Of a stretch of DNA of 64,000 nucleotides, positions 21,447 through 32,800 are shown piece after piece (the stretch's first letter is position 1; every line of letters begins with the position of its first letter). Under the pieces are notes generated by a model that had not been told where the DNA came from, searched no databases, and saw only the letters and a program-made list of their open reading frames with translations. The DNA is taken from contig MU623353.1 in the NCBI GenBank assembly GCA_025201765.1, positions 62,001 through 126,000 of the forward strand. Direction: 5' to 3'. This DNA is from Daldinia sp. FL1419 (taxonomy: Eukaryota; Ascomycota; Sordariomycetes; Xylariales; Hypoxylaceae). The position numbers and the translations under genes were made by a program.

Positions 21447-22888
21447 ATGTTAGACACACCACATAATACCCCGAGAGACGACAGTATGGCCACTGCTACA
21501 ATACAAAACAGCGCCTCAAGATGGCAATATCTAGACCGCATACGAAAAACACCTGGCCCTTTCAATCCAGACTTAGATGTAAGCGAAGAGGCTCTTGCGA
21601 TGCTGGACAAGACCAAGATCCTCGTTATTGGTGCCGGTGGACTTGGTTGCGAGATACTTAAAAATCTCGCCCTCTCCGGGTTCAAGGACATTCACGTTAT
21701 AGATATGGGTATGTCGTAATGTTTGTAATACTGGCGTGCAACTAATCGTTTATGCTTACAATTAGATACCATCGATATCTCCAACCTTAACCGCCAATTC
21801 CTCTTCCGTAAAGACGACGTAGGCAAGTTCAAAGCCGAGGTTGCAGCCAAGTTTGTCGAGAAACGAGTCAAAGGTGTCAAGATTACTCCTCATAATTGTC
21901 GAATACAAGAGTTCGACGAGGATTTCTACATGCAATTTCAATTAGTTGTTTGCGGTCTCGACAGTATCGAAGCGCGCCGATGGATAAACGCGACCCTCGT
22001 GAATATGGTGGATATGGAAAATCAAGACTCCCTAAAACCGTTAATTGATGGTGGAACCGAAGGTAGGTTTCCCTCGCGTCGGACATATCTGGATGAGTGG
22101 AAATCTAACCAGAGTTAGGATTCAAGGGCCAAACCAGGGTAGTATTCCCAACTCTCACGCCGTGCATCGAATGTCAACTAGACCTCTATACCCCAAGAGC
22201 AGCCGTACCGCTCTGTACGTTAGCCACTATTCCCCGTCAACCAGAGCACTGCATAGAGTGGGCTCATATCATCGCCTGGGACCAAGAGAAACCGTTTCCA
22301 AGCTTAGATAAGGATGACCCGGAGCACATTACCTGGCTATATCGTAAAGCCCTTGCCCGAGCGCAAGAATTTGGCATCACGGGTGTCACTTATTCCCTTA
22401 CCCAAGGCGTGGTGAAGAATATCATACCAGCTATAGCGTCTACTAATGCCATCATTGCAGCGAGTTGTTGTAATGAGGCTTTAAAGATAGCTACCGCAGC
22501 TGCACCCGCGCTCGGGTTTGAGGAGAGCTACATGATGTATTCTGGCGATGACAGCATCTACACCAACACATTTAAATACGACAAGAAGGAAGACTGTGCC
22601 GTTTGTGGTGAGATTGCCAAGCCGTTAGAAGTCGACCCCAATTGGACGCTGAGGGAACTCCTGGATTCCTTCTCCACGAAGGCTGACCTTCAGTTAAAGA
22701 AACCCTCAATCCGAGCTGAAGGTAAGACGTTATATATGCAATTCCCGCCTAGTATTGAGGAGCAAACCCGCTCAAACCTAGACAAGACCTTGAAGGAAGG
22801 TTTGGGGTTGGATGTAAATCACGAGGTTGCCGTGACGGATCCGGCATTCCCAGCACTAACTTTCAGATTCATTCTGCGTTTTGCATAA
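21447..22888 (+). CDS. UBA3: NEDD8-activating enzyme E1 catalytic subunit UBA3
   Basis: Catalytic half of the NEDD8 E1 (with Ula1/APPBP1); it adenylates NEDD8/Rub1 and passes it to Ubc12 for cullin modification. Exons 21447..21708, 21766..22062 and 22119..22888 give 442 residues, the usual size. Joins restore VIDMDTIDISNLNRQFLFR and GGTEGFKGQTRVVFP. Visible motifs: ATP-binding GAGGLGCE at about residue 63, the DxSNLNRQF segment, zinc-binding cysteine pair in TPCIEC, the catalytic cysteine in PLCTLATIPR at about residue 217, and a second zinc pair CAVC. The C-terminal ubiquitin-fold domain that binds the E2 runs to FRFILRFA. An alternative start 13 codons downstream (21486) cannot be excluded. 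Confidence 0.95.
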
Positions 22889-23527
22889 GCAAAGGAGTTA
22901 TAGAAGCATGATACCAGAGTCCCTGAAGAAGACTTTAGCAGGCTGATTTAGTTGACTTTTTCCCATTATTTGTTTAAGCATGTTCGTCATAGCCGTGGGT
23001 AAAAGTCAAGCTATCATACTCAAATAAGGACTACTGTTGACTCTGCAAGCGGCGTAAGGCTCCCCTCAAACCTAGACTTTATAGGTCATGGCCTGCTATG
23101 TAAGCTGTTCGTTAAATCATGAAATAGGTAGTTCCCAGCTCACTTGTTGCGTCTGTAGTTCCATCCCAAGGTAACCAAGTTTTTACTGCGAATTGATATT
23201 CCCCTTGTCCCATAAAGTTGCTAATACTTTAGACTAAGGCCACATTCTGCGTGTGAGGCATTGTAACGTACCTAGGTATGCTTTTCGAAGGAATTGTTAT
23301 ACAAAAGGTGTCGTCACATTCCCTTTATTCTATTCAATTCAGGCCACTTAACAGAAGATATAAATACCTATACAGTTCGAACTCGTTATTCCGTTTTATC
23401 ATTCAGTACACCAACCATAGCATATCACACCCTTTCTACCATATAAACTGCCTGTGCTTAGAGAACTCTACTCTGTAGTGAGAACGCATCTTAATTATTC
23501 GACGCCCTTAGCAGCTAGTAAATCACC
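22889..23527. other. Intergenic spacer downstream of UBA3
   Basis: About 640 bp, AT-rich, with a CCTAGGTA word near 23270. No coding support. Confidence 0.5.
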
Positions 23528-24290
23528 ATGAACTTCCACCAACCTCGTCTATTTGCTCCACGAGGAGACAAGCCACAACGAACACGACATGACATCCTCT
23601 TCGGCCACGAAGTGGGTAGCCACCGCACGCAAACAATATACGATTGGAGTTGCAAACAGTCAAATATCATTTCTATCTATACTGTGGTCTTCTCGAACAG
23701 GTACACACAGAAAATCGAAACACTCCTGGAGAGTCTCGATCTTCATGGCTATGAAGGAATCCTAACAGATGAGGGTGTGGATTTCAAAAACAGGATCTTG
23801 ATACCGAAAGTTCTGAAGGAGGTTGTACGTGTTATTGAATTTGATAACATGGATCAAAGCAGCGTGTAAGTGTTCTAACTATTGTGATAACTCTCTAACC
23901 ACCCGAAGTCGCGTACGATGAGATTACCCCAAGCTAACACCCGATCCCAGGCACATCGTTCGTAAACCATATCTACCTCTCTTCCTTCCACAAGAAAGCC
24001 ATCAACGCGAATCAGGAGTCCTTCCGGATTCGCCAAAGAGGCCTACTGAACCTCCAAACGCCGTCTACACGCAGTTTCCTAATTTCAAAGATACGCCAGT
24101 GCCGCCTAAACAGCAGCACGAGGACTCGCCTGCGAACGAAGTCAAGTCACTTACGAAACGAGTCGACGACTTGGAGAATTACGTACACGGAAAGAAACAC
24201 GAGAACAGATTCGAAGGCTCTAACCCCATTGGCCTTGCTAAGATGTTAGAAGATTTGATGAAGGAAGATTTAAAATACGTGAATCATTGA
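23528..24290 (+). CDS. Hypothetical protein, upstream member of a related pair
   Basis: I do not recognise this family. Exons 23528..23865 and 23951..24290 (85-bp intron with GTAAGT donor and CTAAC branch 16 nt before the AG) give 225 residues. The first exon contains a compact helical-looking block ETLLESLDLHGYEGILTDEG followed by DFKNRILIPKVLKEVVRVIE; the second is Pro-rich, then has a short coiled-coil-like segment EVKSLTKRVDDLENYVHG and a charged tail. No signal peptide or membrane segment. The block in exon 1 recurs at 24586-24714 in the same orientation, which supports coding and suggests local duplication. The ATG at 23528 has a good context (ACCATGA); an internal start near 23571 in another frame would need an extra intron. 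Confidence 0.5.
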
Positions 24291-24585
24291 GCGGACGTCC
24301 TCAGGGGTTGAATGTCATACTCGATAGCTCCCTTCTAATATAATGTAGGCAGTTTCCATGATGCAAAGAAAGATTTGATCGCCTCGGTACCTAGCTCTTA
24401 GGCTTCAGACGTTTAATAGAATATTAAAACCCCAACCATAGTTCATAATTAATCTTCGTGCAATACTACAAATCAGCGTGTTCTATGTCGATTCATATCT
24501 TCCAAGCTCTTTGCATCGTAGGCACCTCCTATGTTTTCAAGGATCGGTAATACCGCCTTGATGGATATCGCGACAAGTCCCATCC

Positions 24586-24894
24586 ATGATTGTTACACTA
24601 ATAAATCTCCACGGTTTTGAAAACATCATGACTTCGAATGGTCTTAACTTCAAAGCGAATATTCTGGTCCCAAAAGTGTTGGATAAACTCGTGAGGGTTG
24701 TGAAAGCGCTCGAGGACAACAACGACAGTAACCAGTACGTGGATAATTACCTATCATCAACTTGTTGCGCGACCTCACGCAAATGCAGACTACTAAGAGC
24801 GATTACAACCTTCTCTAAGATGTCACGAGGCGGACCAAGAAGCAAGGAAATAACTTCGTTGTTCCGCGAGGAACCTATCTACAACTATGGCTAA
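24586..24894 (+). pseudogene. Decayed or partial paralogue of the preceding hypothetical gene
   Basis: The translated start reads INLHGFENIMTSNGLNFKAN then ILVPKVLDKLVRVVKAL, plainly related to the block in the gene at 23528 (LDLHGYEGILTDEG..., ILIPKVLKEVVRVIE). Upstream of this block I find no match to the rest of the first exon, and downstream frames stop early (24894) with no match to the second exon. A truncated duplicate is the simplest reading. It could instead be an exon of a gene continuing into 24954-25160. Confidence 0.4.
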
Positions 24895-24953
24895 GGGTGA
24901 CTATATACAGAATAAGTCTTTTATTCTAAATGTAGCATAGGTTAGTTAGAACC

Positions 24954-25160
24954 TTGACAGATGTCAAGAGAACTTTCCGTCTACTAGAAGAAAAGACCGT
25001 GCAGCCCCTAATGCAGAGTAAACTTATCTACGAGGAAGAGAATCCGGAGTTACCCTTTGGCATGAGTTACATATTTCCCAACGATGTAACCGCGTTGAAT
25101 TTCACCAATGTAGATTCGTTTAGAATCGTGATAAGCACGCTTAAACAAGAGTTGGCATAA
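24954..25160 (+). CDS. Hypothetical short coding fragment
   Basis: A 68-codon frame preceded by a possible acceptor (TTGACAG just before the ATG at 24954). The composition is protein-like: charged helix TFRLLEEKTVQPLMQSKL, then YEEENPELPFGMSYIFPNDV and a final amphipathic segment. No family recognised. It may be the last exon of the decayed paralogue or a lone fragment. Its stop overlaps the next ATG (TAATG), which I regard as coincidence. Confidence 0.3.
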   Translation: MTDVKRTFRLLEEKTVQPLMQSKLIYEEENPELPFGMSYIFPNDVTALNFTNVDSFRIVISTLKQELA

Positions 25161-25701
25161 TGCTACATATCGATGACTCGAGCCTACATGTTAAACCTCT
25201 CGAGTGGAGCGAACGGATCTGGAGGTCTTACACATACGTATTATCTTTGAGGCCGCTCTGCGCATCATCTTTCAGCAGCCACATATGTGTATCATACATA
25301 TCCGCAGTGCCTTCTGAGCGCGCTTACCTTCTTGACGTATTGAGAGAAATTGATGGTTATCGGAAGCAATCCGTTAGTAGGTGGACTGAGCCTGTTGTCT
25401 TTGAGTAGTATAGTGGTCTCCTAGGACAGTGATTTGAGGAAATGTGAGGAATGATAGCCGAGTAATAAAGGATGCACATATCTAAAGAATCTATGTATTT
25501 AACTTTAGCTATTAGGTAGAAACGAAGAGTGTGTATGGGTACCCTCTATTGAGGGGATCTATCGAGGTAGGTAGGTAGGTACCTAGGTATGTATCTAAAA
25601 CGAGAGTAAACATTCTATGGCCAATAACCCCTAATTAAAGTACAAACCACCAATGCCACATCATGCCATGATATACGTCCTGATACATGAACAGTGATAT
25701 G
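25161..25701. other. Intergenic spacer with palindromic repeat words
   Basis: Contains GGTAGGTAGGTAGGTACCTAGG-type sequence at 25565-25588. A short open frame at 25160-25408 has no recognisable features. No supported gene. Confidence 0.5.
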
Positions 25702-26220
25702 CTAAAATGCCAACATCGCCGCGGGGATCACAGCAAAACTAGCCACTACCCCAAGCACCAGAGTCTGAGTGGCGAGTCGCACGCCTGTAAAAGCCAAGTC
25801 AGAAGTCGGGGGTTGGGGAATTTAATCTAGGAAGCTTACTGGAGCCCCCGGAATTGTTGCCACTAGGGGTATGGACGGTAATGTTAAGCTTGCTCTGGAC
25901 GTTCTCAGCATAGTTGGGATCATCCACATTGAATGCTTCCTTGCAGGAACTGATATCGTGATTATCGTCGTCATTCCCCTCATAGCAGCAGTACGTTTTA
26001 TTATCTGTGGTTTTCATTTTACCAGGACAGCACACGCGGTTGTTTTGTCCGCTGACGATCAGGTTTTGGTCGCCACATGCGTAGTCTTCGAAGCCCTGCG
26101 AGACTTTATGTTGGTTGGAGTACTATAGTCACGAGCGATAGATCGGTGGCTTACGTTGACTTGTAGTAAAGATGTACCCGTATAAAGGACAGCAATGAGG
26201 ATAGTTGTGAAGGAAACCAT
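25702..26220 (-). CDS. Small secreted GPI-anchored six-cysteine protein
   Basis: Three short exons (26220..26155, 26095..25840, 25784..25702) with canonical 59- and 55-bp introns give 134 residues. Residues 1-20 (MVSFTTILIAVLYTGTSLLQ) form a signal peptide. The mature part has six cysteines in the order C, CC, CC, C (ACG, VCCPG, YCCYE, SCK), an Asp/Asn-rich middle, two N-glycosylation sequons (NIT, NNS) and a small-residue stretch NNSGGSS as candidate omega site. The third exon encodes a hydrophobic tail LVLGVVASFAVIPAAMLAF ending at the stop, as in GPI signals. Fungal proteins of this layout are cell-wall or effector-like. I do not recognise the cysteine pattern as a named family; it is not the eight-cysteine CFEM or hydrophobin pattern. 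Confidence 0.75.
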
Positions 26221-26931
26221 GATGCCTTTTTTTTCCTACAATATAAAGACACAATAAGTCCCAGAAAGAAAAAAAGAAAGGAAAAAAGAAATAGTCCAAA
26301 GGAGACCTGACTAGAAATGAGAAATGATTATTATGTAGTGTTAAGCGGTCTATGAGATGGATAGGCCATTTCCCTCCCTCGAGGATAAACACAATATTAA
26401 ATACCCAAAGCGACTATGAGCTGGGTATGAGAACTAAACCTAAGTATAGCAGGCCTATTCTAGTAGGCAATTATCGCAACATAAACACCCAGAATAGTAG
26501 TTTATATCACTGGAGCACAGCCAGCTTGTGGAGCAATCTCGAGGCGCTGCAGAGTTTCCAAGCAGTGTACTACCTACTGTCAGCTTTTGCCTAGTTTGTT
26601 GTTATGTAGCGATCACTCGCTAAACCTCTGACCACATGCTGTTGAACTATATATAAGTTTAGTATCGACGGTGGCAAAAATAAAAATAAAATTAAGAAAA
26701 GCTTTCCTTAATTCGTAGTACAGAGTTGCTTTAATCAAGTAGGTAGAGAAAATCTGACTAGGACACGAATACGATGGTTCTTACACTCTATGTCAGCAAT
26801 GCATACGACGAGTGCTGGGCTGAAAATGACGACGATTCTTGATATTTAATGATTAAATACCTAGATATCTTGGAGTTTTCAACATTGCCTTTCCATGGTA
26901 TCTACTACTCCTGCATCAAACCAGTGTCAAG
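26221..26931. other. Divergent intergenic region (GPI protein / peptidase)
   Basis: About 710 bp between divergent starts, AT-rich. It has purine-rich tracts around 26265-26295 (leader side of the GPI gene). No coding frame supported. Confidence 0.5.
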
Positions 26932-28534
26932 ATGTACCTCTATCAAAAAGCAATATCATTCCTTGTTGCTAGCCGTCTACTTGCCACTACACAGGCGACT
27001 TCATTCAACGGAAGCTATGACTTGGGTTGGAAGCCTTGTCCAACTTGGTTGCCTTCATGGCATTCATCGTTGAGATGCGGTAGCTTGTCAGTGCCGCTTG
27101 ACTGGGACCACCTTGAAAAGGGGAACATCACGATAGGAGTTGCGAAACTCCCCGCAAGAAAGCAGAAGGTATATCATCACAGGGCAGCTTCAACTTCACT
27201 TGAAAGCTAAATAGAATTAGAATCGCAAAGGTAATATCTTCTACCAGCCAGGCGGCCCTGGTAACGCGGGCAGCCATTCGATCGCCCAAATGGCAACAGG
27301 CGATCTTGAAGTCGGTGCAGAACTTCTAGACCGCTTCGACATGATCGGTGTTGACCTCCGCGGCACGGGACTGAGCGAACCGATCAAATGCGATGCCCAA
27401 CTCATCAACGCTCGTCTCCCGTGGTACCCATCGGATCCCAACTCGTTCAAGAAGCGTGTCCAGCATAACCTGGCAACACGGAAAAGCTGCTTGGAGATGA
27501 GTGGAAATAATCTCATCGACTATATGGATTCTATAAGTATTGCTAAAGACTACGAAGCTGTGCGCATAGCACTAGGAGGCGAGAAGATGAACTGGCTAGG
27601 GGTATCATACGGAACACAACTCGGGTCCCAGTACGCGGAACTATTTCCGAATAATATTCGATCGATGGTCTTCGACGGTATCGTGTCGCTATCACAATCA
27701 CAGATCTCCCTATTCCTCTCGGGAGCCGCCGGCCTGGATGCGACATTCAGGCGGTTTGCGCAATGGTGCCAAGCGCAAAACGCAACAGTCTGCCCGGCTG
27801 TTCGGGATGCTAAGAAGCGTTCTATCCTAGAGATGTGGACGGATATCCTAGCCCAAGCTGACAAGAAGCCTATTCCTTGCACCAGCTCGCTGTGCTTGTA
27901 TCCAGACATGACTGCGGATGAGATTCGTCTCGGAGCGTCCAATTACTTTTACGCGCAATATCCCAACTGGGGATACTTGGGCCAAGCCATCTACAATACT
28001 ACCACCCAAAACGACTCGAGTCCCTTTGCCCAGCTATATCCGCAAGTGACCAACGACACCTCGGCGGCTTCCGTCTATAGCAACTCGGCTATGCTGGCTG
28101 GCTTGGCTATCGTATGTCAAGACTGGGCGCACCACGACACGGCAGCCGAGGACATCAAGCTCAAGCAAGTGCTCGCTCGAAGCCAAGCGCCCCTAATGAA
28201 CGGGATGTCGACAGCGCACAGGTTCCAACTGCCCTGCATCGGGTGGTCCGGCAACGTCAGGAACCCGGCTCACAGGATATCGATCCCAAGGCCCAGCCGC
28301 CTGCCGAGGGTGCTCCTGGTCGATACCATTTACGATTCGGCCACACCGCTCCCGTGGGGCATGCAGCTAAGAGAGGAGATCGGCAAGGATAGAACGGTCT
28401 TGGTCTTGAGGAATGCCGGCGGCCACCCCACTTACGAGCAGAGGAACGCTTCCGGGGGAGACACCAAGTCGGCGATCGAGACCTACATTTTCAACTTGAC
28501 GCTTCCCGAGGACGGCGTAATCTTCAGCACTTGA
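26932..28534 (+). CDS. Secreted alpha/beta hydrolase, S33 peptidase / TAP-like
   Basis: Exons 26932..27168 and 27221..28534 give 516 residues. The 52-bp intron uses a TAG acceptor at 27218-27220; the alternative AG ten bases later breaks frame. N-terminal residues 1-23 form a signal peptide. The alpha/beta-hydrolase fold is clear: oxyanion region FYQPGGPGNAG, DLRGTGLSEP, nucleophile elbow GVSYGTQLG (Ser at about 207), and a C-terminal TAP-like part with VDTIYDSATPL (catalytic Asp) and NAGGHPTYEQ (catalytic His at about 478). The triad is intact. Many NxT/S sequons and paired cysteines fit an extracellular enzyme, probably releasing N-terminal amino acids or short peptides; substrate is not predictable. 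It lies convergent to the PKS and may or may not belong to that cluster. Confidence 0.9.
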
Positions 28535-29861
28535 AGGCCAGGGGGTGGACGCTTACATACACTAGAGTTTGCATAACAGGGCTGACTAGGGCTACGACAT
28601 ACATACCGTAGTAGGCCTAGCTTGCGTGAGAAACCCAGGACCAAGGTCCAAGGTTTGTGGTCTTTTACCACCCAGGCCACCTACCTACCTATGTATAATT
28701 GTCAATGATATATAGATGGAAGAATAGAGTGTTGAATTAAAGCTGTCAGTTGATATTCGTCATTTTCGTCAACGAAGCCGCAGTTTATCTTGGATATGAC
28801 AAGACCATCGACTATTATGATGGCGGATTATAGTACGTAGACAAACGCACTGTCCTCATGCTCCTCTTCGCCAACGCTCCACGGTAGTTTTTCCTATTTA
28901 TATCGTAGCCTATCGGAGACTTTTGATGTCGTACTGTATACTTTGCAACTGCCGAAGAAGTCCTCGTGCCATTTCCGTTATCGGTGCTCCTCGATACCAG
29001 GGTCCTGACGGGGGGCGCACTGCAGAGCAATGGTCTCTAATAATTGAGGTTATATTGGAACTTGATACTGTGTAGTTATATGTTAGTTAACTATGGGTAT
29101 GTCACTTCTTCGTTATCCTGGGTTAGTCCCCACTCGGTCTGTAGATCCGGGTATTGGTAGCGAATCCTATAGGTTATTCCTCAAAATAGTTGCCATATTA
29201 GCCATAATTCTTTGTAACAGGGTCTCTGTCTGAGAATTCTATGATGTCTTAAATCTGACCTGTCAACCTGTTACCTACCTTGCCTACCTTGCGTATGGTC
29301 ATTATAAACTATAGAACCTTGACGAGTTAAACCTGGTCCCCAGCGGCTCTTGTTGAGCCATGAGTCCCGATCCCGATAGGATTTTCGACAAAAGGGAGGT
29401 GTCATCATAAGTACTACCTACCTACCTACCTACCTACCAGGCCTACGTATGTACATGTATGTAAGAACCCGCCAGACGCTTTGACCTTGAGTTACCGAGA
29501 CCCCTATTGGCTAGTAGCATGGATGTTTACCAGGTAGATCCCGGGTATGTATGGGTATGTATGCGCAGTTCAATGCTGTCATGTGATCTGGGCGGTATCA
29601 CGCGGCTTGTGGCTTTCCTCGCCTCGCGTCTTCACCGTACGTCTTCACCGATTTTTATATAGCTATATCATAATTGCTCTGTATTATTAGACAGGTACTA
29701 TAATATCCGACATATAGATGGGAATCCAAAAGAAAATTTTGATAAAATAGAGGAGAAAAGAAAAGTTCGTTTCGGCATCATCATTCAATCCGTTCCCAAA
29801 CACGACCCAAATAACAAATCCACAGCCCAAAAGCCCAACTTATTTCCATATACTCTAGTCT
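28535..29861. other. Convergent intergenic spacer (peptidase / PKS)
   Basis: About 1.3 kb with a CCTA tandem run at 29415-29438 (six near-perfect copies) and scattered TACCTACC words near 28680 and 29275. No coding frame supported; ends in the PKS 3' flank. Confidence 0.5.
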
Positions 29862-32800
29862 CTATACGGCCGCCGTACTCTTTGCTACCACCGTTTCAGC
29901 AATACCCGCGATGGACACTCCACCCATGATTTCGAATACACCCACCGGGGAACTGAATTCTCTGTTAATCCAGTTCCTTACTTGCACAGCCATGAGAGAA
30001 TCGACACCATACGCCGATAGTGGCTTGCTTGGTTCGACATCTTCAGGTGCTATGGACATAGCTCGGGCTAGTTTGGACGCCAGTGTTTTCAATACAACTT
30101 GAATACGCTCGTCCGAATCTTTCGCCTGGCTAAAGAGGGCTGCCGCTTGTTGATCGGGGGCTAACTGGCTACTAGTGCCTGTGCTGTCTGCACCAGACCC
30201 AGAGCCAACCACGAACGAAAATCCGGCATACAATGGTCTGTCTAGGATAGCTGCTGGTGTTCGGCCTTGGGCTAGTGCGTCAGCGGGCGTACGTAGGCCA
30301 AACAAGGTTTGACTTGTTGGGAGTTCACTAGTTGGGTCACAGCCCATCGTGAGAAGGGCGAACAGCTCAACATCATCCGTCTGTTGCATGTCATCAGCCT
30401 CCTGGCGTTGACGTTGGTATTCACCAATTTCGGAAATCTGTCCAACATTGCGCATCCAGCCGAGGTCGATCGACAGTGCCTTTTGGCCGTTGGCTCTACG
30501 GTAGGCAGCGAGCGCATCCTGGAATGAGCAGCCACCAGCGTAGTTCGAACTTGCCATTTGACCATTGATACCCGCAAGAGAGGAGAGGAGGATAAAAAAG
30601 TCCAGATCCTTGGGTAAAAGGCGGTGCAGATTCCATGCTGTCTGTACCTTAGACCGGATCGGAAGCTTCCATTGCTCGTATGTCATGCTGCTCTGGAATA
30701 TAGCATCTTGGAGGACGACGGTAGCGTTGATACAACCCTTGATAGGTGGCATGGTGTGAGCGCACTCCTCTAGTACATAGGCTAGACTGATTTCCGAAGA
30801 CACATCACACCTAGGGGCGTAGACGTTAACACCACGAGCCCTAAGTTCGGCCACCGTCTCGGCAGCAGCCTTGGATTTGGCACCGGATCGAGAAGGAAGG
30901 ATAAGGTTTTTGGCTCCCCTGTCTGCCATCCATCGAGTAATCGCTCGGCCCACGCCGCCAGATCCACCGGCAATCAAGTACGATGCGTTTTCGTCGAATC
31001 TCCACGAGCGTTGCTCTTTTATGAATTGCTGTAAACACGCACATGTTAGCCCAAATCTAGAAAAATCGGGGGTGTGGCCGCTGTCGATTCTGGATGGGGG
31101 ACACTTCTGGGGGGGTTGACTTACTGGAACTATCTCTTCGGGTGCTGGGCGAATAACTATGCGGCCAATCTCTCCACCGTCCTGCATCTGCTTGAAGGCT
31201 TGTTGAATATCATTTACTTCAAATACGCGTAACGGCTGAGGGTACTGGATACTATCTTCGCCCAACAGCTGTACTGTGCTTTCGAGCAGCTTAGCTGTAG
31301 TTCTCGGCCTCAAGCGCGTAATGTCGATCGCTGAGAAAGTAATGTTTCTTGCAAATAATGCCATAGGCAATGAGGTGTTTGCCGTCATGTTACCACGGCC
31401 AATTTCGAGGAAATGGCCATTGGGAGCCATGCATTCACACGAAGCCTGCAATTCATCGCTACCAGATAGCGAATTCCAGACGACATCGACGCCATATCCT
31501 CGTGTGGCACGCATTACGCCCTTCGCGAATAGTGTGCTCTGACCGTAGAAGATACGGTGCTCCGGAATATTATACGACTCCACCAAGAACCGCTTCGCTT
31601 CGGGTGATAATACAGTAGCGAAGACATCAGCACCTTGCTTCTTAGCGACCTGAATGGCTAGCTGGCCCATACTACCCGCAGCCGAGTGGATGAGGATTTT
31701 ATCGCCTTGTTGTATTCTCGCGATATCGACAAGCGCGTGGTATGCTACCATACCCGGTACGAGTATAGAGGTAACAAGTTCAAATGACAGCGAATCGGGC
31801 AACTTGAATACGCTTGTTTCTAAGGCGCGAGGGAACTTGCGAATACAGCCTGATTTCACCATGCATACACGATCTCCGGGTCGCACTGATGTACAAGCAC
31901 GACCAACACGAGTGACGATACCAGCACAATCAGCTCCCAGAGATTCCTGACTGGCTTCTTGGTTTCCAAGCGCCGCTTGGACGTCCTGGTCGCTTAATCC
32001 CCAAACCTTAGCCTCGATCTCAACCTCGAAAGGAGCAACGCAAGCCTCATATTCAGCGTCTAGGACGAATTGTAGGGAATCGAGACTGTTGCCGCTATTT
32101 GCAGAAAGCTGTACGGCGGGCGTTTCAGCCCAGGACTTATGTTGCACTTGCGGGAAGAGAAGGGACCGCATTGTCTCGTTTCCTTTTATGTCTTCGACAG
32201 CCCGACCAGTCAAGAGTAACCCATCTCGGACAACATACTCGAGTTCCTTTGAGGATGATTCAAAAGAGGCTCGGAAAGCTTTCCCGATGAAGGACGAACA
32301 TCTTGTTGCGTCTGTTTCGTTCTCGATAGCTATGGTTACGATATGACTATCAGGCTGCTCGGCTCGTATGGATCGAATGAAGCCTTGTAGGAAACTATAG
32401 TCAGGATACTGCGCATTGTCAGTGCTCGTCGCTGTGGCCCAGAGCAGCTGGGGTACCCGCCCGATAATTGTCTTGAGGCACATAAAGCCCTCTCCGGAAA
32501 GGCTCGTGAGTAGAGGTCGACTGTTGACTTCAGCAAGGCAGACGACGATATCGTCCTTGGTCAGACCCTCTAGCTCGTTCGAAAGCTCGTGAGGGGCAAA
32601 CGCACAGATGCTTGTTTGCCGATCCCCTTCTGGGTTGATGTCGCTAATAACTGCACCCGCCAGCTGTCGTTGACCATCGTCAGACTGTTGCGTGTCGACA
32701 ATAAGAACAAGGCGACCGGGTTTTGTCGTGGACTTAGTTATGTCTTCGGCTTCTACCGCCGTGGAAACGATCGTGCTCATAACGTGGCATACATCGCTCT

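Noticed and set aside
25158..25164. TAATG stop-start overlap suggesting coupled translation
   Set aside because: Coupled ORFs are not expected in a fungal nuclear gene and the downstream frame looks non-coding.
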